From positions 49,407 through 92,095 of the forward strand of contig NW_019773914.1 in assembly GCF_001039355.2 (NCBI RefSeq): a stretch of DNA of 42,689 nt, given 5' to 3'. Numbering within the stretch: the first letter of the stretch is position 1; each line of letters opens with the position of its first letter. Position numbers and translations under genes: made by a program. Under the pieces are notes generated by a model. The model made no database searches. It was not told where the DNA came from and saw nothing but the letters and a program-made list of their open reading frames with translations. This stretch comes from Lingula anatina (lineage: Eukaryota > Brachiopoda > Lingulata > Lingulida > Lingulidae). Of this stretch, positions 17,701 through 34,964 are shown piece by piece.

Positions 17701-19379
17701 TATATTTGACAATACCTTTCTTTTGATAAACTGTATTTTGTGGTATTTCATTGGTAGAGATTTACTCATGGTCATATAATAAGTCTGTAGAAATTATTCA
17801 GCACTTTTAAATTGGCTAATTATGAAGTTAATGGTACTTTAAAATTTACATTGTTTAAAAAACAGCACCATGACCATTCTTTGTATTTTGTAACTTTGAT
17901 GGGTGTTCCTTCATGAAATTTGTTTTATTTTTCCCTGCTTTTCCCTGACCCTATGACTGTTCCTTATTGCAGAGAAAAGCCATCGAAGCAGCAGGCAGCA
18001 GTAAAAGGGCAGAGCCACTGTCTTCACCAGATCAAAGTGCAGTGTTGGCAAAACCTAAAGAAGATGACAAGAAAGTTAGTTTTGACTTTTCTACATATGA
18101 TGACTCATTAGAGACAGACAAACATGAGACAAAAGATGGAAATGATGGAATAAGGCAAGAGCTTCGAGAACGTGAGGAAAGGGAATATCAAGACAAAGAG
18201 GAACATGAAAGGAAAAAGAGAGAGGAGAGGAACAGTAGAGAAAGAGAGGAGAGAGAAAGGAGAGACAGAGAGGAAAGTGATCGCAGAGACAAGTATGATC
18301 ATGACAAAGTCAACAGAGAGCAAGATGAGCAGAAGGAACAATCAAAGAGATTAGATGATGATGATGACTTTACTGCCATGTTACGTGCAAAGAAGGAAAA
18401 GGCAAACAGAGAAAGAGAAGATAGAGAAAAACGAGAGCGAGAAGAAGAGGAAAGAAGATTGGACAGAGAGAAGAAAGAAAGAGCAGACAAGGAGAGGATT
18501 GAAAGGGAGAAACTGGAGAGAGAGGAAAGAGAAAAACAGGAAAAGGAAGCAATTGAACGTAGGGCAAGGGAAGAGCGAGAACGTCTGGCCAATGATACTA
18601 AAGCCCAAGAAGAAAGACGCAGAAAGGATTTGTTGTTGGCCAAACTGAAAGCCATGGATGAGGGTGCCTCTCCACCTGCTGCTTCAGGTTCTCCTGGGAA
18701 CACCAGGAAAAACAGCCTGACTGGGTCTGGAGGAGGCTTCTCTCCTGGCTCCAGTAGGAAAACATATACATTTACTAAACCAGTGGAGAATATGCACAAT
18801 GGAAAACCTTCCCACCATGATATGTCTGACAAGAATAAAAAACAGACCAAACCCAAGGCAAGTTTCTTGGATGATGACAATGAGACAGGGGGATATACCC
18901 CATCTGCCTTCTCAAGCAGGAACAAAGACTCCAGTGCAACATCAAAGAAAACTTCTCTTTTTGAAAAGGACAATCCAAGTAGTTCTAAAAGTCCTTCAGG
19001 GTCCAAAGCACATAATAAAGCCAATTTGATGGATGAACTCTTTGGTGGTGGCAAAAAACCTGCTACAAAATCTTCCTTTGGTGAAGATGATATCTTCAGT
19101 TCATCCACCAAGGCCAAGCCAGTATCTGACAAGAAGGCCTATCCTTGGGAAAGTGAAGTCAGCACAGCAGGGGGGGCACCAGGGGGGCAGAGGAAGAGGG
19201 AATCTAGCAACATCATTGGTGGTGGGACAGGGTTATTTGATGAGGATATTGGCAGCCCAAATAATACAAATTCTCCACTTCTACCTCGGCGTCAGCGTCA
19301 AGAAGCAAGCACATTTAATGCTAAACCAGCTGTGAATGCTGTTGATGACATAGAAGACATTGAAGAGGTCATTTTATAA
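8497..19379 (+). CDS. LCA5L: Lebercilin family protein (LCA5/LCA5L-like), ciliary coiled-coil protein
   Basis: Six exons give one frame of about 861 residues: 8497-8794, 9792-10276, 14631-14768, 15472-15684, 17299-17343 and 17973-19379. An alternative haplotype copy of the four downstream exons lies at 11185-14308. Family signatures in order: SR-rich N terminus (residues 1-57); VTRRVLSARKLKISEMRNEI coiled coil with LENKTLKRLQ and FEDKESDLPQLI (about 119-325); ELEIKNIYSNR; a long REER-type charged helix; LLLAKLKAMD; KANLMDELFGG; and the acidic end AVDDIEDIEEVIL. These match human lebercilin blocks in the same order (human about 697 residues). Lebercilin acts in ciliary transport, and LCA5 defects cause Leber congenital amaurosis. 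I name it LCA5L because of its SH3BGR/GET1 neighbours; a protostome gene may equally be ancestral to both vertebrate paralogues. An in-frame TAA at 8482 bounds the start; ATG 8530 (MSGRTRT) is an alternative start. Confidence 0.9.
8795..9791 (+). other. Lebercilin intron 1
   Basis: AT-rich intron, largely filled from about 9163 to 9640 by a minisatellite. No other feature seen. Confidence 0.8.
9163..9640. repeat. Intron-1 minisatellite (TGGTTGTGTTAT family)
   Basis: Units mix two modules, TGTTATTTGTGGATGCTGG and TTGTGTTATCACTGCCAGATGG, in changing order. A higher-order pattern recurs roughly every 40-130 bp. It is open in more than one frame, but this is a repeat artefact. Confidence 0.92.
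9792..10276 (+). CDS. LCA5L: Lebercilin exon 2 (main coiled coil)
   Basis: Acceptor TTTCAG and donor GTGTGT, ending phase 0 at CAG. It contains the most diagnostic lebercilin block (RRVLSARKLKISEM, LENKTLKRLQ, ERDDLNRKLAKAE). Confidence 0.93.
10345..10495. repeat. Intron-2 minisatellite related to the intron-1 array
   Basis: About 3.5 units of about 44 bp (GGTTGTGTTATATGTGGCTG…TTACTGCCAGAT) begin some 70 bp after the exon 2 donor. They clearly belong to the same sequence family as the array in intron 1. Confidence 0.9.
11185..11322 (+). CDS. LCA5L: Lebercilin exon 3, copy A (coiled coil)
   Basis: Forty-six codons between GACAG and GTAAGT, starting DLEKHVEILKKAQRHEV. It is identical in protein to copy B at 14631. 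It belongs to the probably redundant haplotype copy. Confidence 0.9.
11363..11475. repeat. 42-bp tandem repeat, intron 3 copy A
   Basis: About 2.7 units with CTGCTGTGTTGTATGTCAGT and CCATATCCATTGTGCACAGG. The other haplotype copy has more units (14895-15115). Confidence 0.9.
11649..11861 (+). CDS. LCA5L: Lebercilin exon 4, copy A
   Basis: Seventy-one codons between TTTTAG and GTAAGA. It contains KELEIKNIYSNR, the conserved lebercilin motif, then a Ser/Pro/Lys-rich segment. It differs from copy B by one residue (Ala against Ser in SPRDKAK/SPRDKSK). Confidence 0.9.
11908..12686. mobile_element. About 780-bp non-autonomous TIR element, copy A
   Basis: The ends are inverted: GGGCCATTCCTTGGTA at 11908 and TACCTTGGAATGGCCC at 12671-12686. 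Inside are three diverged units each carrying GAACTGAT…GGTCAAGTT and a palindromic TGTACAGACAC segment at about 12053. There is no coding capacity. Related fragments lie near 23530-23600 and 42572-42660, so it is a dispersed family. Confidence 0.75.
12944..13134. mobile_element. MITE-like dispersed repeat with CCTCCGCCAAGG ends, copy A
   Basis: The inverted ends CCTCCGCCAAGG and CCTTGGCGGAGA flank a body containing GATCACCTCCAAAAACTAATC, GAAAATTTCATCAAAATC, TTTTTGAGTTATG and a GACAGACAG stretch. This matches a short repeat type I know to be widespread in aquatic animal genomes. It is non-coding. Confidence 0.75.
13442..13486 (+). CDS. LCA5L: Lebercilin exon 5, copy A (15-codon exon)
   Basis: HSADSVGVGDENKEK lies between ATCCAG and GTACAT, phase 0/0. 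Conservation in both copies supports it. It has no counterpart I recognise in vertebrate lebercilin. Confidence 0.68.
14119..14308 (+). CDS. LCA5L: Lebercilin exon 6, copy A, truncated at assembly join
   Basis: It starts after TTGCAG as RKAIEAAGSSKRAEPL and matches copy B up to GCAAGAGC. It then runs into an N at 14312, followed by sequence that restarts near 10883. This is a broken copy caused by the join; the full exon is at 17973. Confidence 0.85.
14312..14312. other. Single-N assembly join
   Basis: One ambiguous base sits where sequence jumps from lebercilin exon 6 back to intron 2. Confidence 0.95.
14631..14768 (+). CDS. LCA5L: Lebercilin exon 3, copy B
   Basis: Forty-six codons, same splice sites and protein as copy A (11185-11322). 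Confidence 0.92.
14806..15115. repeat. Chimeric minisatellite, intron 3 copy B
   Basis: Two 44-bp units of the intron-2 type (about 14806-14894) are embedded directly in front of about five 42-bp units of the intron-3 type. Copy A (11363-11475) has only the intron-3 type. Confidence 0.9.
15172..15344. mobile_element. 173-bp MITE inserted in intron 3 of copy B only
   Basis: Perfect 14-bp terminal inverted repeats (CTGGGGTAGCGCTA) are flanked by the 5-bp direct repeat CCATG (15167-15171 and 15345-15349). Copy A has the uninterrupted empty site AACCATGCATTT. There is no coding capacity. The superfamily is uncertain. Confidence 0.9.
15472..15684 (+). CDS. LCA5L: Lebercilin exon 4, copy B
   Basis: Seventy-one codons, TTTTAG acceptor, GTAAGA donor, carrying ELEIKNIYSNR. 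It is the partner of copy A at 11649. Confidence 0.92.
15731..16498. mobile_element. About 770-bp non-autonomous TIR element, copy B
   Basis: Haplotype counterpart of 11908-12686, with the same ends (GGGCCATTCC…GGAATGGCCC) and a few indels. Confidence 0.75.
16756..16979. mobile_element. MITE-like dispersed repeat with CCTC(C/T)GCCAAGG ends, copy B
   Basis: Counterpart of 12944-13134 in the second haplotype copy. It has an internal duplication of CCCACCTACCCTGA and one more GACA unit. Confidence 0.72.
17299..17343 (+). CDS. LCA5L: Lebercilin exon 5, copy B
   Basis: Fifteen codons identical in protein to copy A, between ATCCAG and GTACAT. Confidence 0.7.
17973..19379 (+). CDS. LCA5L: Lebercilin exon 6, complete terminal coding exon
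   Basis: A single 468-codon exon plus TAA. It holds a very long Arg/Glu/Lys charged helix (about 18160-18650), then LLLAKLKAMDEG, a Ser/Gly/Pro-rich linker, KTYTFTKPVENMHNGK, KANLMDELFGGGKK and the acidic terminus AVDDIEDIEEVIL. The last three blocks line up with the human lebercilin C terminus (KTYRFSE, KANLMEQLFG, DEIEEVALR). Confidence 0.95.
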   Translation, partial: RKAIEAAGSSKRAEPLSSPDQSAVLAKPKEDDKKVSFDFSTYDDSLETDKHETKDGNDGIRQELREREEREYQDKEEHERKKREERNSREREERERRDREESDRRDKYDHDKVNREQDEQKEQSKRLDDDDDFTAMLRAKKEKANREREDREKREREEEERRLDREKKERADKERIEREKLEREEREKQEKEAIERRAREERERLANDTKAQEERRRKDLLLAKLKAMDEGASPPAASGSPGNTRKNSLTGSGGGFSPGSSRKTYTFTKPVENMHNGKPSHHDMSDKNKKQTKPKASFLDDDNETGGYTPSAFSSRNKDSSATSKKTSLFEKDNPSSSKSPSGSKAHNKANLMDELFGGGKKPATKSSFGEDDIFSSSTKAKPVSDKKAYPWESEVSTAGGAPGGQRKRESSNIIGGGTGLFDEDIGSPNNTNSPLLPRRQRQEASTFNAKPAVNAVDDIEDIEEVIL

Positions 19380-20300
19380 CCAGTGACTGGTAAATAGAAA
19401 AGCAGGTGTTGTGACAGTCATATGACATAGTAACTGTCTGCAGGCAAAGGCATGAAGTATGTATGCAACTCTCAAAAATCTGCATTACTGTTTTGATTGT
19501 CAAACTTCAATCTGTCTAAACTGAAATGGGGGGGGGGGAATGAAAATTAGTCTGAGAAGTGTCGGATTAAAAAGAATATTTGATCATGTCTTGTCTGCTG
19601 ATTACTCCGTAAGTTTCAAGAAAGCACTTCATCAGCATGTTGCCTGTTGAGAAATGTGATATCAGACTTGTATTATGTGCTAAGTGCAATATGTCACACT
19701 GATTCTTTCAACAGCCATCCATCAAATTCTTACATGCACAATTGTAACATCTTGACAAATATTTAAATGTAGATGCATTTATTTTTCTAAAAAAAAAAAA
19801 AAACTATTTAAACATTGATTCATCTTTCTGTTAAATGAGGCAGCAGTTAAGCCCTGGTCAGCTCAAGGCAGGTGCCCTACACTGGCCCTGGTCAGCCCAG
19901 CATTGCCTCTAGTCACTATTTATATAGACATGGACAGGTGTTTTTTTCCTTATAAATATATACAGATGTGTGGCTTGCGTGTTTTTTTTAATGATTTCTA
20001 TGACAGCTGTAAACCAAAATAAAAAAGGGAGTTACAGTTGTATTTTTGAGATGAAACTAGTGCTTTAGCTTTGAGAGCATTATTTTCCTATATTATCTTT
20101 AGAATAAATAAAATTAATATTTTTCCCATAACATCTTTAGAATCAAGAATAGATTTGTCAGTAAAATGTAACTGTTAAGTACGATGCATATAGAATACAG
20201 TCAACATCAGATACTGATAAATTGTCTTTTTTATTCTTATATGTCAGATTGATTTTTTTTTCATACTGAAATAAATATAATTACAAAAATACTTTTCATG
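19380..20300 (+). other. Lebercilin 3' untranslated region (probable)
   Basis: Non-coding sequence follows the stop codon. AATAAA signals are at 20018-20023, near 20103 and near 20270. The transcript probably ends near one of these. No other gene seen. Confidence 0.55.
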
Positions 20301-21025
20301 ATGTATCGTTTAAATACTAGTATATTTTCAAAATTGGGGGGGGGGGGGACATCACTTGGCAACAAACCAATTCAAATATCAATCTAAAATTTAAGTAATT
20401 TCATGTCTATAATATCTATGAAATAAGTGAACATGACGGAGGGTACCTTTACTGGATGAGTTGTTCACACTTCCATACGTATACTCTAAAATAAAATTTT
20501 ATAAGACCACTTTTTTTTTCATTTGCCTAATAATCCATTTGTTCTTTGCATTTCCATTTAATGCAAAAATCCAATTTTGAACAGGTATATTAAATACTTT
20601 ATTAAAATCAAATGTATTAAGGACAAGCACAAACTACAAACAACAGAAAGATTTGAGGCAGCAAGTATGCTGTATAGAGTCCATTTTAAAACCTGATGAT
20701 ATCCAAGAGGATCTATGAACATCTTCATCCACTTAGCTGGTGTCCAGTTACCTTCTGTTTATTTTAGACATCATAAATAGGGCATATAATAGTTATCAAA
20801 CACAAGTTGTTTTATTTTGATACAAAAAAAAATAAAAAAGGCCTTGCATACCCTTTAAATTTATACATTATAAACTAGATGGTGTTGATGGGTAGCCATT
20901 GCATATCCCTGCACTTCCCCATATCATCAAGAGCACCTCACCCCTAGGGACCACTTACCACACGCACATACACATACAAGTACGCACACACATACACACA
21001 CATCACTGCTTCATCCAAAGGTATT

Positions 21026-21026
<1 letters not shown>

Positions 21027-21074
<48 letters not shown>
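21027..21074. repeat. (AT)n microsatellite
   Basis: Pure AT dinucleotide run. Confidence 0.97.
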
Positions 21075-21076
<2 letters not shown>

Positions 21077-21078
<2 letters not shown>

Positions 21079-21722
21079 TGTGAAAAGAATTTAGAATCAA
21101 CCAACCCCCAGGGACAGCCCAACCCCCTGTGGCACTAAAATTCAAAAGTGCCCATGCACATCTCTGATGATGGGTATACTAATCACCAAAGTTTCAACTT
21201 CTATCTGCAATGGTCTAGGAGAAAATAGCAGAAACTACAATGTGAAAAGAATTCAGAATCAACCAAACCCTGGGGACAACACAACCCCCAGCTGCACTAA
21301 AATTCCAAAGTGCCCATGCACATCCCTGAAGATGGGTCTACCAATTCCCAAAGTTTCAACTTCCTACCTGCAATGGTCTAGGAGCAGATAGCAGAAATTA
21401 CAATGTGAAAAGAATTTAGAATCAACCAACCCCCGGGGAAAGCCCAACCCCCTGTGGCATTAAAATTCTAAAGTGCCCATGCACCTCCCTGATGATGGGT
21501 ATACAAATCACTAAAGTTTCAACTTCTTGACTCTAATGGTCTAGGGCAGACGGCAGAAATTACAATGTGAAAAGAATTTAGAATCAACCACCCCTGGGGA
21601 AAGCCCAACACCCTGTGGCACTAAATTTCCAAAGTTCCCATGCACATCCCTAAAGATGGGTCTACCAATTCCCAAAGTTTCAGTTTCCTATCTGCAATGG
21701 TCTAAGAGGAGATAGCAGAAAT
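21077..21722. repeat. 162-bp tandem repeat, 4 units
   Basis: Units start AATGTGAAAAGAATT(T/C)AGAA at 21077, 21239, 21402 and 21564. The array is followed by ACACAGACGCACGGACAATT and a GTGCGGGGATAA tail, typical of dispersed repeats in mollusc-like genomes. Confidence 0.88.
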
Positions 21723-21814
21723 TAACACACAGACGCACGGACAATTACATGATCCCTGACTTTTGTCTCAAAAGTGCGGGGATAACAAAACAAAATGTTT
21801 TGGACACATGCACT

Positions 21815-21897
21815 TCAGTCTACATCTGAAAGAAACACTAAACAGACATTCTGTCTACCCATGAATCTGCAAAAAAATTTTGCAATAAGTATGACAC
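21815..21897 (-). CDS. Weak candidate for last GET1 exon
   Basis: After a GGCAAG acceptor-like site, two bases complete a Gly codon. The frame reads GVILIAKFFCRFMGRQ… to a TGA at 21815, similar in layout and length to human GVGITCWILVCNKVV…. The acceptor lacks a good pyrimidine tract and a Lys lies mid-segment, so this may be chance. Confidence 0.22.
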
Positions 21898-22065
21898 CTT
21901 GCCACATCCACAGGAATATGCCTTTGCTATCCATAAATCCTTTCCTCCTGATTAAAACGTTAAGAAATTCTCCTTGATTTGAATGTCTGCAGGCAGGTTG
22001 GAAAGCATGAGTGATAAACACCAACTCTGGCAAGTGGAGAACCAAGCCGTAAAAACAGTTTCAAC

Positions 22066-22393
22066 TCTTGCTGGAGTCACTTGTTCTCATGGCTTTCCTT
22101 TACGTTAGTGCAGTGCCAGCAGTCCAAATCTTGCTGGAGTCACTTGTTCTCATGGCTTTTCTCTAAGTTAGTGTAGTACTCACAGTCCAAATCTTGCTGG
22201 AGTCACTTGTTCTAATGGCTTTTCTCTAAGTTAGTGTAGTACTCACAGTCCAAATCTTGCTGGAGTCACTTGTTCTAATGGCTTTCCTCTAAGTTAGTGC
22301 AGTGCCAGCAGTCCAAGTCTTGGTGGAGTCACTTGCACGGATGACTTCCTTTAAGTGTAGTACTAGCAGTCCAAGTCTTGGTGGAGTCACTTG
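22066..22393. repeat. 63-bp tandem repeat, about 5 units
   Basis: Units start TCTTGCTGGAGTCACTTG at 22066, 22129, 22192 and 22255, then diverged units from 22318 with TCTTGGTGGAGTCACTTG. Confidence 0.92.
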
Positions 22394-22568
22394 AGTGAGC
22401 AGTGTTACAATTCCTTTCCATCAGCTTGTTACACAAGTAAGTCCTTTATTTACAACAGTTCTACACACCACCAGCCAGAATGTGAAGCCCACAGCACCTG
22501 TTGAATGAATACATCAGGATTTATATCAAATTAGCTAGCAGACAGTGATATTATAACATATCAATGTT

Positions 22569-22790
22569 GAAAAAGCTACCAGTTTTCATGCAGGCCACAC
22601 TCATTCCTCAAGTGAGTAATGAATGAATTAAATGTTTTACATGAAATCCCAGTGGAAAAAGCTGCCAGTTTTCATGCAGGCCACACTCATTCCTCAGGTA
22701 AGTAATGAGTAAATTAAATGTCTTACCTGGAATCCCAGTGGGAAAAGCTACAATTTTTCCTAGAGGCCACACCCATTCCTCAGGTAAGTG
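22569..22790. repeat. 86-bp tandem repeat containing the GET1 exon 4 donor
   Basis: Three units (markers GGCCACAC at 22593 and 22679, GGCCACAC at 22765) each include the 3' half of the GET1 exon and its intron start. Only the 22727 junction keeps a good donor (CCAG|GTAAGA). The other two read TCATGTAAAA or are diverged. Confidence 0.88.
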
Positions 22791-22841
22791 AAGTATAGGC
22801 TCTCCTCTGTAACGCCATATGAACCAAAGAATGGTTAGGAT
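22727..22841 (-). CDS. GET1: GET1 internal exon (lumenal loop)
   Basis: Acceptor TTGCAG, 38 codons plus one base, donor G|GTAAGA. WVWPLGKIVAFPTGIPG is the best-conserved GET1 block. Its 3' half and donor are tandemly repeated downstream in the intron. Confidence 0.93.
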
Positions 22842-24643
22842 CTGCAAAACATCAACGTAACTAATATTTCAAACACACCACTAATATTTTCAAACACATA
22901 ACTTATATATTCAACACATTTGGTAGATGCATTTGAAGATGTCTGACATTCAGACAGAATTTTTTCCTTATCCCTACAGACAATTTGATAAAGAACATTG
23001 TCATGTTAAGGAACATTCTGGTCCTGTTACATAGTTCCTGAAATACAATAAAGTGTTATTTTTAAAGGTCATTTATTATCAAGTTTTGGATGTTGTTTGC
23101 ATCAATGATGTGTCAAAAATGTAATTTGCATGAAATAGATTTTTAGTTATTTATCTGAAATAAGTATTTGTAAATAACTTAAAAAGATTTTAATTTGGCT
23201 CAAAAATTATTTGTAAAAAAATATGGCTACAACAAAAATTTTCTAGTGTAACCACACCATTATATGTATAGTTGACTTTGCTGTTTAGTAATAAATACTG
23301 TGAATAAATACTTACATTTATTGTATAAAATATCCCTTGCACACCAAACTTTACGACAGTAGATTTATATGCTGTAGGTTTATCTGAAACAAAATTAGAA
23401 TAAACAATAACAGTGGTTTTCAAAAATTTCTAATAACTAAAAATTATTATTATTAAATCATATAAATTATTATTTATTAAAAAAACTTAACCATATGAAA
23501 GAATTTTTTAAAGCATGCTTTTTAACTTAAAACAAGGCAGCAAAGCTGTCAAATGTACAGACAAAAAACCAGAAAATAAAAATGCAGGAAACAGGATACT
23601 GTCAATTCTGATGAACTAATGTATTGTGCTTACTGTAACTGCATAGCCAACATCAAATTCTAATTCTGCATAACATTGGATTAGGATGAAAGTAAAATGT
23701 GTATCAAGCATTAGACTAAGNNNNNNNNNNNNNNNNNNNNNNNNNNNNNNNNNNNNNNNNNNNNNNNNNNNNNNNNNNNNNNNNNNNNNNNNNNNNNNNN
23801 NNNNNNNNNNNNNNNNNNNNNNNNNNNNNNNNNNNNNNNNNNNNNNNNNNNNNNNNNNNNNNNNNNNNNNNNNNNNNNNNNNNNNNNNNNNNNNNNNNNN
23901 NNNNNNNNNNNNNNNNNNNNNNNNNNNNNNNNNNNNNNNNNNNNNNNNNNNNNNNNNNNNNNNNNNNNNNNNNNNNNNNNNNNNNNNNNNNNNNNNNNNN
24001 NNNNNNNNNNNNNNNNNNNNNNNNNNNNNNNNNNNNNNNNNNNNNNNNNNNNNNNNNNNNNNNNNNNNNNNNNNNNNNNNNNNNNNNNNNNNNNNNNNNN
24101 NNNNNNNNNNNNNNNNNNNNNNNNNNNNNNNNNNNNNNNNNNNNNGAAGTCCATTTGTCATGGCCAGCCACCAATATTTCTGTGATAGCACGTGTATGAT
24201 TTCACTGCAACATAACTGAACAAGCTGATGAATTTTTCCTTAGTGTTCTGTCGAGGAGAAAACTTGTTGGCCTTACAGGAATGGTGGAGCTGAGAGGACG
24301 AGAGGTATAATTAATTACGATTTCAGAGCTCCTGCATCACAGTGGCTGCCCAAACTGGTAGACATTCTATAGTTTTTGGGTCTCTATCCTTTATGCAGTA
24401 GCACAAAAGTAGAAATAAGAGTGCTAAACTAAACAATGTGATAGGACTCAAGTAGTGGTTTAAGTTTCGTGATATCCACCTTGGATCATTTAAAAATAAA
24501 TGACTATTTCCCATCGCTTAAAATATTACAGACATTGACAGCTTAATGCATTCCCGTACCATTGTTGATATTACTGGTAGACAAGCTCGGCCTGCCTTGT
24601 AAAGAAGGACAATGAGAAACACTGCCACCAACAACCAAGCCAT
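22727..24643 (-). CDS. GET1: GET1 / WRB, tail-anchored protein insertion receptor subunit (partial: gap and missing last exon)
   Basis: Three exons are clear: 24643-24560, 23383-23316 and 22841-22727. Exon 1 encodes MAWLLVAVFLIVLLYKAGRA and aligns with the first membrane segment of human GET1 (WAWLLVLSFVFG…). Exon 23383 gives KPTAYKSTVVKFGVQGIFYT, aligning with ARTAQLAKIKWVISVAFYVL. Exon 22841 gives LTILWFIWRYRGEPILHLPE then WVWPLGKIVAFPTGIPG, aligning with LMISLIWKYYSVPVAVVPSK and WITPLDRLVAFPTRVAG. GET1 with GET2/CAMLG forms the ER membrane receptor for GET3 that inserts tail-anchored proteins. The cytosolic coiled-coil exon between the first two is absent, and a 425-N gap lies exactly there. 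The final membrane-segment exon is uncertain. Confidence 0.88.
23316..23383 (-). CDS. GET1: GET1 internal exon (start of second membrane segment)
   Basis: Acceptor TTTCAG, two bases then 22 codons, donor GTAAGT. It needs a phase-1 upstream exon, consistent with the missing coiled-coil exon. Confidence 0.85.
23530..23600 (-). mobile_element. Fragment of the 11908-12686 element family
   Basis: AACAAGGCAGCAAAGCTGTC and the following AAATGTACAGAC are the reverse complement of 12587-12630. Short relic in the GET1 intron. Confidence 0.7.
23721..24145. other. Assembly gap, 425 N
   Basis: Run of N inside GET1, between its first exon and the second-membrane-segment exon. Open frames across it are meaningless. 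Confidence 0.99.
24560..24643 (-). CDS. GET1: GET1 exon 1
   Basis: Twenty-eight codons from ATG 24643 to ATG|GTACGG, phase 0. One hydrophobic segment is followed by RACLPVISTM, like human NVLRILLPSFSSFM. Confidence 0.87.
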
Positions 24644-25096
24644 TTCTTTTCACAGACGGTGATGTCCACGAACTACTAGTCTTAGCCAAGATGGGCTTTA
24701 AGGGCTTTAGAAATATTGCCAAAATTATTTTTATGCACTTATTTTTATATCATTTAACTTGATATAATTGAGAATACTATCAGTTTGTCAACTCTTATTT
24801 TTTTCTGCGAGAAGTCTATCTATCACCACCCTATTTACCCTATTTGGGTAAAACAAGCTTACTTAGAGGGCGTCTCGCATTAAATTTTAACGGTAACATA
24901 AAGTTTCCGTTTTTAACGATAATATTTTACAAACCTTCAAATGCAGGAGAGCAGGCATTCTTTTGTTCAGCACGTTGCAGCACTCTGATGCAATGCTGGG
25001 CATTGAGATCTTTGTTCAGTCGTATTTTCAACATATCTGTCATTCATTGTGTTGAAATCATGTAAACTTGACCAAATATCCGATATCTCAGACTTA
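24644..25096. promoter_or_regulatory. Divergent promoter region between GET1 and YRDC
   Basis: Only 453 bp separate the start codons of two divergent housekeeping genes. No TATA box was clearly seen. A shared bidirectional promoter is inferred from spacing only. Confidence 0.55.
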
Positions 25097-34593
<9,497 letters not shown>

Positions 34594-34699
34594 ACATCCA
34601 CAAACAAGATGCAGCTCAGGGATTATGGGGACACCGGATGTATTCTGGAGTGTTGTTACAGTTCACTAAGGTTTCATGTGCTGTTTTATTTTTCCATAG

Positions 34700-34705
34700 A
34701 ATAAA
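34700..34705 (+). terminator. Poly(A) signal of YRDC
   Basis: AATAAA about 107 bp after the YRDC stop. The duplicate copy is at 35454-35459. Confidence 0.7.
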
Positions 34706-34964
34706 GTAGTTGTGTAATGACAAGTTAGTGCTAAGACTTGACTGTAATCAGTAGTTAGAATTACCCTCTTCCAGGGTGGCAGATATTATAGGCAGGTTTT
34801 CCAAAAGCCACCCTGTAACTTTTGGCCAGATAGAAGAAATTAAATCTGCACCAGTGCAGATGGCATTGTACCCACTCTTTAGGAGTTACCACAGGAGATT
34901 TACAGTTACTACAGAGCAGTTCACTGTCTTAATTGCTATTAAGGGGACTTGGCTTGGGCCTATN

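Larger units (their letters stand above)
14325..18162 (+). repeat. Large tandem duplicate, copy B (probable haplotype duplication)
   Basis: Second copy of 10883-14308. It is longer because of the 173-bp MITE and the expanded chimeric minisatellite. It continues correctly into the rest of exon 6. Confidence 0.9.
20301..22560. other. Intergenic repeat-rich stretch between lebercilin gene and GET1
   Basis: It holds a poly-G run near 20336, an AT microsatellite (21027-21074), a 162-bp tandem repeat (21077-21722) and a 63-bp tandem repeat (22066-22393). The last exon of GET1 should be in or near this stretch, but only a weak candidate was found. Confidence 0.6.

Noticed and set aside
10883-18162. 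Genuine exon duplication giving a longer lebercilin
   Set aside because: Copy A of exon 6 is cut at an N with mismatched bases, and intron identity is as high as exon identity. Unmerged haplotypes explain it more simply, so copy B was used for the gene model.
18299-19132. Minus-strand 277-codon frame
   Set aside because: Antisense shadow of the lebercilin terminal exon. The plus frame has clear family similarity and this one has none.
23616-24219. Open frames across 23721-24145
   Set aside because: They exist only because N was translated as unknown residues.
24844-25065. Plus-strand 73-codon frame upstream of YRDC
   Set aside because: No similarity and no splice logic. It overlaps the GET1/YRDC divergent promoter region.
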